Position numbers and translations under genes: made by a program. The notes under the pieces were generated by a model. It was not told the origin of the DNA. It saw nothing but the letters and a program-made list of their open reading frames with translations, and did no database searches. From Rhizobium sp. NFR07 (GTDB taxonomy: Bacteria; Pseudomonadota; Alphaproteobacteria; Rhizobiales; Rhizobiaceae), in the NCBI RefSeq assembly GCF_900111905.1, contig NZ_FOKM01000006.1:248001-312000 (forward strand): 64,000 bases of DNA, read 5' to 3'. Shown here piece after piece: positions 59,063-64,000 of this stretch. How positions within the stretch are numbered: position 1 is the first letter of the stretch; every line of letters starts with the position of its first letter.

Positions 59063-61159
59063 TCAGCGCGTAAAACTCTGCGCGTTACCCGCGTCGACAT
59101 TGATGATGTTGCCGGTCGATTTCGCCGACAGGTCGGAGGCAAGGAAATAGATCGCCTCGGCGATATCCTCTGGAAACACGTTGAGCTTCAGCATCGAGCG
59201 CTTGCGATAATGTTCCTCCAGCTCATCTACATCAATCTTGGACGACGCTGCACGCTGTTCGCGCCACTCGCCGCTCCAGATCTTCGAGCCGCGCAGCACG
59301 GCATCCGGATTGACCGTGTTGACGCGGATACCGGCATCCGCCCCTTCCAGCGCAAGGCAGCGGGCGAGATGGATCTCGGCAGCCTTCGCCGTGCAATAGG
59401 CGGACGCGTTGGGCGACGAAGCAAGCCCGTTCTTCGACGCGACGAAAACGACATTGCCGCCGAGCTTCTGGCGACGGAACAGGCGAAAAGCCTCGCGCGA
59501 CACGAGGAAATAACCGGTCGCGAGGATGTCTATATTCCTGCTCCACATGGCAAGCGTCGTGTCTTCGACCGGCGCCGAGGACGCGATCCCGGCATTCGAC
59601 ACGAGAATGTCGACGCCGCCGAATTCCACGCAGGCCTCAGTGAAGGCGGCAAGCACCGCATCCTCGCTCGTCACGTCGAGCAGCACGCTGCGCACCGCAT
59701 CCCTGCCGAAACTCTTTTCGAAATCCGTCCTGGCCGCGTCGAGGGCGGCCGCATCGATATCGGCGAGCACGACGCAGGCCCCCTCGCCCATCAGCCGCGC
59801 CGCCGTCGCCCGGCCGATGCCACCCGCCCCGCCGGTGACGAAGGCCACCTGCCCCGCAAGGCTCTTCGGCTTCGGCATGCGCTGCAGCTTGGCCTCCTCC
59901 AGCAGCCAGTATTCGATATCGAAGGCCTCCTGCTCCGGCAGGCCCTGATAGTCCGACACCGTCGAGGCGCCGCGCATCACATTGATGGCGTTGACATAGA
60001 ATTCCCCAGCAATGCGCGCCGTCGCCTTGTCCTTGGCGAACGAGAACATGCCGACGCCCGGCACCAGGAAGATCACCGGGTTCGGGTCACGCATCCTTGG
60101 CGAATTGTCGTGGCGGCAGGTCTCGTAATAGCGGCTGTAATCGGCACGATAGTCCTCCAGCGCCGCGTCGAGGCCGGCAATCACCGCATCGACATCCGGT
60201 TTCGCCGGATCGAAATCGACGATTAGCGGTCGGATCTTTGTGCGCAGAAAATGATCCGGGCAGGACGTGCCGAGCGCGCCGAGCGGCTTCAGCTCTGCGG
60301 AATTGACGAACTCGAGCACGGCGTTCTGGTCGTCGAAATGGCCGAGCTTGCGCTCCGCCTTGCCGATGCGACCGCGGATTTCCGGCATCAGCCTCGCTGC
60401 AATGGCGCGGCGCTCACCGGCTCCAAGGCTTTTCGCGACGGCCCCGCCAAAAATCGTCCGGCCCTCGGTCTGGGCTGAGAACCATTCGATCGCCCTGTTG
60501 ATGATCTCCAGCGTCAGCAGGTAGCAGGCCTTGGCGCCGTCGGCCCAGGTGAACAGGCCGTGGCTTTCCAGCACGACGCCCTTGGCCGTCGGATTGGCCT
60601 TGACGAACGCTCCGAGATCGAGGCCGAGTTGGAAACCGGGGCGCCGCCAGGGCAGCCAGCCGATCTCGCTGCCGAAGATGATCTCGGTCAACTCGCGGGA
60701 ATTCTTCGCGGCCGCAATCGCGATGATCGCGTCGGGATGCATGTGGTCGACATGGGTAAAGGGCACGAAACCGTGTAGCGGCGTATCGATCGAAGCGGCT
60801 CGCGGGTTGAGGTTGAAGGTACAATGGGGCAGGAAGCCGACCATCCGGTCCTCGTCCTCCACGCCTTTGTAGATGCCCTTCAGCGCTTCCAGCTTGTCCA
60901 TGTAAAGCGTGGCGAAACCGTCGAGCCTGATCGTGCCGACATCGCCGCCGGAACCCTTGACCCACATGACCCTGACCTTTTCGCCGGTCAGCGGATCGGT
61001 TTCGATCACCTTGGCGGATGTATTGCCGCCGCCGTAATTGGTGATGCGCTTGTCGGCGCCGAGAAGGTTGGAGCGGTAGAGCAGCTTGCCGGGCTCGTCG
61101 AGCCCCGCGGCATAAGCGTCATCCCAACGGCTTTCGAGAAGGCGGGTTTGGCCCGACAT
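59063..61159 (-). CDS. rhaD: Bifunctional rhamnulose-1-phosphate aldolase/lactaldehyde dehydrogenase RhaD
   Basis: A 698-residue fusion. Residues 1 to about 430 are a class II aldolase/adducin domain with metal histidines in THVDHMHPDA and a later ESHGLFTW. Residues about 440-698 are a short-chain dehydrogenase with VTGGAGGIGRATA, VLADIDAAAL, VSNAGIASSAP and catalytic YCTAK. The aldolase yields DHAP and L-lactaldehyde; the fused dehydrogenase is expected to oxidise lactaldehyde. This fusion is the characteristic rhizobial RhaD. The ATG at 61157-61159 has GGGAGGAAAG upstream; the open extension to 61249 is rejected. It is divergent from rhaRST. Confidence 0.94.
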   Translation of the reverse strand: MSGQTRLLESRWDDAYAAGLDEPGKLLYRSNLLGADKRITNYGGGNTSAKVIETDPLTGEKVRVMWVKGSGGDVGTIRLDGFATLYMDKLEALKGIYKGVEDEDRMVGFLPHCTFNLNPRAASIDTPLHGFVPFTHVDHMHPDAIIAIAAAKNSRELTEIIFGSEIGWLPWRRPGFQLGLDLGAFVKANPTAKGVVLESHGLFTWADGAKACYLLTLEIINRAIEWFSAQTEGRTIFGGAVAKSLGAGERRAIAARLMPEIRGRIGKAERKLGHFDDQNAVLEFVNSAELKPLGALGTSCPDHFLRTKIRPLIVDFDPAKPDVDAVIAGLDAALEDYRADYSRYYETCRHDNSPRMRDPNPVIFLVPGVGMFSFAKDKATARIAGEFYVNAINVMRGASTVSDYQGLPEQEAFDIEYWLLEEAKLQRMPKPKSLAGQVAFVTGGAGGIGRATAARLMGEGACVVLADIDAAALDAARTDFEKSFGRDAVRSVLLDVTSEDAVLAAFTEACVEFGGVDILVSNAGIASSAPVEDTTLAMWSRNIDILATGYFLVSREAFRLFRRQKLGGNVVFVASKNGLASSPNASAYCTAKAAEIHLARCLALEGADAGIRVNTVNPDAVLRGSKIWSGEWREQRAASSKIDVDELEEHYRKRSMLKLNVFPEDIAEAIYFLASDLSAKSTGNIINVDAGNAQSFTR

Positions 61160-61243
61160 CGCTTTCCTCCCAATCTGGCTCCGATCCTCATGACGATGAT
61201 CGGCTTCTCCCTGATGGTGGATATCGCCCACAGTTTCGCTCGC

Positions 61244-61338
61244 TGTCAATCATAAACAATCATAAACTTTCATTGTGCGCTGCAATATAATCAAACTTGA
61301 TCGTTTCTGATTGACAACCTGTAATTTCAAGCAATAGT
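61244..61338. promoter_or_regulatory. Divergent rhaD/rhaR promoter region with shared operator motif
   Basis: GTTTATGATTGACA (minus strand, 61257-61244) and GTTTCTGATTGACA (plus strand, 61303-61316) differ at one position and both end in TTGACA, a -35 box pointing to rhaD and rhaR respectively. On the plus strand AATAGT at 61333-61338 lies 16 nt after it. A second GTTTATGATT abuts the minus-strand copy (61266-61257). A further ATCAA-AC-TTGAT dyad is at 61290-61301. The obvious candidate binder is the DeoR-type RhaR encoded alongside. Confidence 0.65.
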
Positions 61339-61359
61339 TGCTATTCAAGGAGGAGCACC

Positions 61360-62172
61360 ATGCACGAACGCGAACGCCACCGCATCATTCTGAGCGCGAT
61401 CCAGGAAAAGCCTGTGATCACGGTGCAGGACATTGCGGAACTAACCGAGGCCTCGGAGGCGACGATCCGGCGCGATATCGCGGCGCTGCATGTGCAGGGC
61501 AAGCTGAGGCGCGTGCGCGGTGGCGCGGAAGCGGTTCACCCGCCGCAGATCGGCCAGCTCGCCGCCCGTTCCTTCCGTGTCTCGGAAGCGGTCAATATCG
61601 ACAAGAAGCGGGTGATTGCCCGCTGCGCCGTCGATCTGTGCGAGGAAGGCGACAGCGTCATCATCAATGGCGGCACGACGACCTTCCAGATGGTGCATTA
61701 CCTTTCGGCCCGGCGTCTGCAGGTCATGACCAACTCGTTCGCGATCGCCGAACATCTGGTCAAGCATTCGAAGAGTACGGTGACGATCCCAGGCGGCGCG
61801 ATCTATCGTGAACAGAGCCTGATCCTGTCGCCGTTCGAGAACGACGCGATCCGCAATTTCTATGCGCGGCGGATGTTCATCGGCGCCCAGGGCATTAGCC
61901 CGCTCGGCATCATGGAGTGCGACGCGCTGGTCATCCAGAGCGAGCAGAAGCTGATGCACCAGGCCGAGGAACTGATCGTGATGGTCGATTCATCGAAGTT
62001 CCATCGCCGCTCCAGCCTCATTCTATGCCCGCTGGACCGGGTGACGACCATCATCACCGACGACGGCATCACCGAGGAGGCGATGCGCATGGTCGAAGCT
62101 GCCGGTGTCGCGCTGGTCATCGCCGGCAGCGGCACGGAGACGACAAAGGAGGATTTCACGTCGGTCGCCTGA
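61360..62172 (+). CDS. rhaR: DeoR-family regulator of rhamnose catabolism RhaR
   Basis: A 270-residue protein with a DeoR-type HTH (VQDIAELTEASEATIRRDI, LRRVRGGAE) and the sugar-phosphate sensor domain (GDSVIINGGTTTFQM, VMTNSFAIAEHL, VTIPGGAIYRE, EELIVMVDSSKFHRRSS). In Rhizobium leguminosarum the divergent rha locus is controlled by a DeoR-type negative regulator at this place. AGGAGGAGC precedes the ATG. Probable inducers are phosphorylated rhamnose intermediates, from family knowledge. Confidence 0.93.
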   Translation: MHERERHRIILSAIQEKPVITVQDIAELTEASEATIRRDIAALHVQGKLRRVRGGAEAVHPPQIGQLAARSFRVSEAVNIDKKRVIARCAVDLCEEGDSVIINGGTTTFQMVHYLSARRLQVMTNSFAIAEHLVKHSKSTVTIPGGAIYREQSLILSPFENDAIRNFYARRMFIGAQGISPLGIMECDALVIQSEQKLMHQAEELIVMVDSSKFHRRSSLILCPLDRVTTIITDDGITEEAMRMVEAAGVALVIAGSGTETTKEDFTSVA

Positions 62173-62225
62173 GGAGCGCCGACGCGAAAAAGGGGTTCTG
62201 TTGATTTAACTGGGAGGAGTGGATC

Positions 62226-63221
62226 ATGAAGCTTGCAAGGAAACTCGCGATTGGCGTCGCCATCGCGTTCACGGCGATGACATCGGCCGCAAGTGCCGCC
62301 GACATGAAGATCGCGCTGGTCGTCAAATCGCTCGGCAACGGCTTTTTCGAAGCTGCAAACAAGGGCGCACAGGAAGCCGCCAAGGAACTGGGCGGCGTCG
62401 AGATCATCTATACCGGACCCACCACGACCACGGCGGAAGGCCAGATCGAAGTGATCAATTCGCTGATCGCGCAAGGGGTGGACGCGATCGCCATTTCCGC
62501 GAATGACCCGGATGCGGTCGTTCCGGCGCTGAAAAAGGCGGCGCAGCGCGGCATTAAGGTGATTTCCTGGGATTCGGGCGTCGCGCCCGAAGGCCGCATC
62601 ATGCATCTCAACCCGTCTTCCAACGAGCTGATCGGCAAGATGTGCCTGACGCTTGCCAAGGACCATCTGGAAGGCGGCAAGGGCGATTTCGCCATTCTCT
62701 CGGCCACCACCACCTCGACGAACCAGAATACCTGGATCGCCGAGATGAAGAAGCAGCTGAAGGATTTCCCCGGCCTCAACCTCGCCACCACGGTCTATGG
62801 CGACGACCTGGCCGACAAGTCCTATCGTGAAGCCCAGGGTCTCCTGTCGTCGCAGCCCAACGTCAAGGTGATCGTCGCGCCGACGACGGTCGGCGTGCTT
62901 GCGGCTTCGCAGGCGGTCAAGGATGCCGGCAAGATTGGCGAGGTCTATGTCACCGGCCTCGGTCTTCCGTCGGAAATGGCGGGCGCGATCAAGTCCGGCG
63001 CGACGAAGGAATTCGCCATCTGGAACCCGATCGACCTTGGTTATTCGGCCACCCAGATCGCCTATCACATCGCCAAGGGCGATGCCGACGGCAAGCCCAG
63101 CTCCGAGATCGAAGCCGGCCGAATGGGCAAAATCAAGATCGGCGACAACGGCGAGGCCGCCATGGCCGACCCCTTCGTCTACGACGCCAAGAACATCGAC
63201 CAGTTCTCGAAGATCTTTTGA
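62226..63221 (+). CDS. rhaS: Rhamnose ABC transporter periplasmic binding protein RhaS
   Basis: A 331-residue receptor with signal peptide ending TSAASA and mature start ADMKIALVVKSLGNGFFEAA. Peripla_BP_4 features are IYTGPTTTTAEGQIEV, AISANDPDAVVPALKKA, VISWDSGV, VKVIVAPTTVGVLAA and YVTGLGLPSEMAGA, the last two resembling LsrB/RhaS receptors. GGGAGGAG lies before the ATG. It is the first component of the RhaSTPQ importer; a palindromic repeat separates it from rhaT. Confidence 0.94.
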   Translation: MKLARKLAIGVAIAFTAMTSAASAADMKIALVVKSLGNGFFEAANKGAQEAAKELGGVEIIYTGPTTTTAEGQIEVINSLIAQGVDAIAISANDPDAVVPALKKAAQRGIKVISWDSGVAPEGRIMHLNPSSNELIGKMCLTLAKDHLEGGKGDFAILSATTTSTNQNTWIAEMKKQLKDFPGLNLATTVYGDDLADKSYREAQGLLSSQPNVKVIVAPTTVGVLAASQAVKDAGKIGEVYVTGLGLPSEMAGAIKSGATKEFAIWNPIDLGYSATQIAYHIAKGDADGKPSSEIEAGRMGKIKIGDNGEAAMADPFVYDAKNIDQFSKIF

Positions 63222-63271
63222 TCTAACGAGACTAATCGCAAGCGGTGATACCCTCTCAGGCCTGCCGGCCA

Positions 63272-63368
63272 TCTCCCCCACAAGGGGGAGAATACTCGTG
63301 TCTCTCGCTCGCCCTTTGTTGGACCGCGGCGGAAAGACTGAATTAAGCCCTCCCCCTTGTGGGGAGGG
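63272..63368. repeat. Palindromic mosaic repeat between rhaS and rhaT
   Basis: Arm one, TCTCCCCC-ACAA-GGGGGAGA (63272-63291), and arm two, CCCTCCCC-CTTGT-GGGGAGGG (63348-63368), are each hairpins, and arm two is an inverted copy of arm one. They bracket about 56 bp of non-coding sequence. A TTTTT run follows at 63381-63385. Elements like this are dispersed in rhizobial genomes. It fills the 177-bp gap inside the rhaRST operon and could stabilise or partly terminate the message. Confidence 0.65.
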
Positions 63369-63398
63369 TTGGGAGGGGTCTTTTTCAGGTGAAACAAG

Positions 63399-64000
63399 AT
63401 GAATGCTGTCGCGCCGATGACCGATGAGAGACCTGTCGAGCAGGCCATGCCTGCCGCAAAGACACCCATCCTGGAAATGCGCGGCATCAGCCAGATCTTT
63501 CCGGGCGTGAAGGCGCTCGACGGCGTCAGCCTGTCGCTCCATCCGGGCCAGGTCACCGCGCTGATCGGCGAGAACGGCGCCGGCAAGTCGACGCTGGTGA
63601 AGATCCTGACCGGCATCTACCGCCCCAACGAGGGCGAGATCCTGATCGATGGCGAGCCGGTGAGCTTTTCGAGCGCCCAGGCTGCGATAGACGCGGGCGT
63701 TACCGCTATTCACCAGGAAACCGTGCTGTTCGACGAACTGACCGTCGGCGAAAACATCTTTCTCGGCCACGCACCGCGTACCCGGATCGGCACAATCGAC
63801 TGGCGGGCGATCAACGATCGTTCACAAGTGCTGCTGCGCCAGCTCGAAAGCGAAATCGACCCGACGATCCGCCTGCGGGACCTGTCCATTGCCCAGCGCC
63901 ATCTCGTGGCGATCGCCCGGGCGCTGTCGGTCGAGGCACGCATCGTCATCATGGACGAGCCGACCGCCGCTCTGTCCCGCAAGGAGATCGACGATCTGTT
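63399..64000 (+). CDS. rhaT: Rhamnose ABC transporter ATP-binding protein RhaT (3' end outside window)
   Basis: The first 200 residues of a CUT2-class sugar ATPase, starting MNAVAPMTDERPVEQAMPAA. The conserved domain follows: ILEMRGISQIFPGVKALDGV, Walker A GENGAGKST, Q-loop region AIHQETVLFDELTVGENIFL, signature-like LRDLSIAQRHLVAIARALS and Walker B RIVIMDEPTAAL. The frame is open to the window end, so this is an edge truncation, not a pseudogene. Identity rests on position after rhaR-rhaS, as in the R. leguminosarum rhaRSTPQUK operon. Confidence 0.92.
   Translation, partial: MNAVAPMTDERPVEQAMPAAKTPILEMRGISQIFPGVKALDGVSLSLHPGQVTALIGENGAGKSTLVKILTGIYRPNEGEILIDGEPVSFSSAQAAIDAGVTAIHQETVLFDELTVGENIFLGHAPRTRIGTIDWRAINDRSQVLLRQLESEIDPTIRLRDLSIAQRHLVAIARALSVEARIVIMDEPTAALSRKEIDDL

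Overview
The window reads as part of an accessory or secondary-replicon-like region of an alphaproteobacterium of the Rhizobium/Agrobacterium/Sinorhizobium group. The evidence is GC-rich coding sequence throughout, a rhamnose locus arranged rhaDI divergent from rhaRST, a dctA gene divergent from dctBD with a sigma-54 promoter, a fdoGHI-fdhE-selA-selB block, non-phosphorylative sugar catabolism, and RIME-like palindromic intergenic repeats. I recognise no rRNA, tRNA, replication, phage, transposase or CRISPR features. Nearly every base belongs to a metabolic, transport or regulatory gene.

Layout. (1) 1-9.99 kb, minus strand: a selenoprotein module. It encodes formate dehydrogenase fdoG (with an in-frame UGA selenocysteine codon followed by a bacterial SECIS hairpin), fdoH, fdoI, the maturation factor fdhE, selA, a Sel1-repeat protein, and selB (cut by the window edge). 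(2) 10.2-14.0 kb, plus: an OsmF-YehYXW type compatible-solute ABC importer. (3) 14.2-16.7 kb, minus: an FtsK-type DNA translocase that lacks the membrane domain. (4) 16.9-21.6 kb: the dctB-dctD two-component system and divergent dctA for C4-dicarboxylate uptake. (5) 21.7-25.1 kb: an enolase-superfamily acid-sugar dehydratase, a regulator with two GntR-type winged helices plus FCD, and a divergent Ldh_2-family oxidoreductase. (6) 25.1-35.2 kb, plus: a UxuR-like regulator, a TRAP transporter, L-idonate 5-dehydrogenase-like, UxuA, UxuB, a second zinc polyol dehydrogenase, and UxaA. This looks like a hexonate/hexuronate route converging on 2-keto-3-deoxygluconate. (7) 35.5-45.0 kb: an apparently complete non-phosphorylative L-fucose pathway with its own ABC importer and divergent GntR regulator. 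(8) 45.1-48.9 kb: an aminotransferase and Lrp-type regulator divergent from arginase and ornithine cyclodeaminase. (9) 48.9-55.0 kb: a metallo-beta-lactamase-fold hydrolase, then an RND efflux pump in the order acrA-acrB-tetR. (10) 55.3-57.5 kb: katG. (11) 57.7-64.0 kb: the rhamnose locus rhaD-rhaI divergent from rhaR-rhaS-rhaT (cut by the window edge).

How the genes work together. Most of the DNA supports scavenging of plant- or soil-derived carbon (dicarboxylates, hexonates/uronates, fucose, rhamnose, arginine), each block with its own transporter and local regulator. Formate oxidation, osmoprotectant uptake, multidrug efflux and peroxide detoxification add stress and respiratory functions. 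The points most worth a second look are the Sel1-repeat gene translationally embedded between selA and selB, the strong hairpin separating the formate dehydrogenase structural genes from the selenium genes, the membrane-domain-less FtsK, the double-winged-helix GntR regulator, and a shared motif that embeds both -35 boxes of the divergent rha promoters. I did not find an obviously novel multi-gene system. The Sel1/SelA/SelB linkage and the dehydratase/double-GntR/Ldh_2 cluster are the best candidates for undescribed biology.
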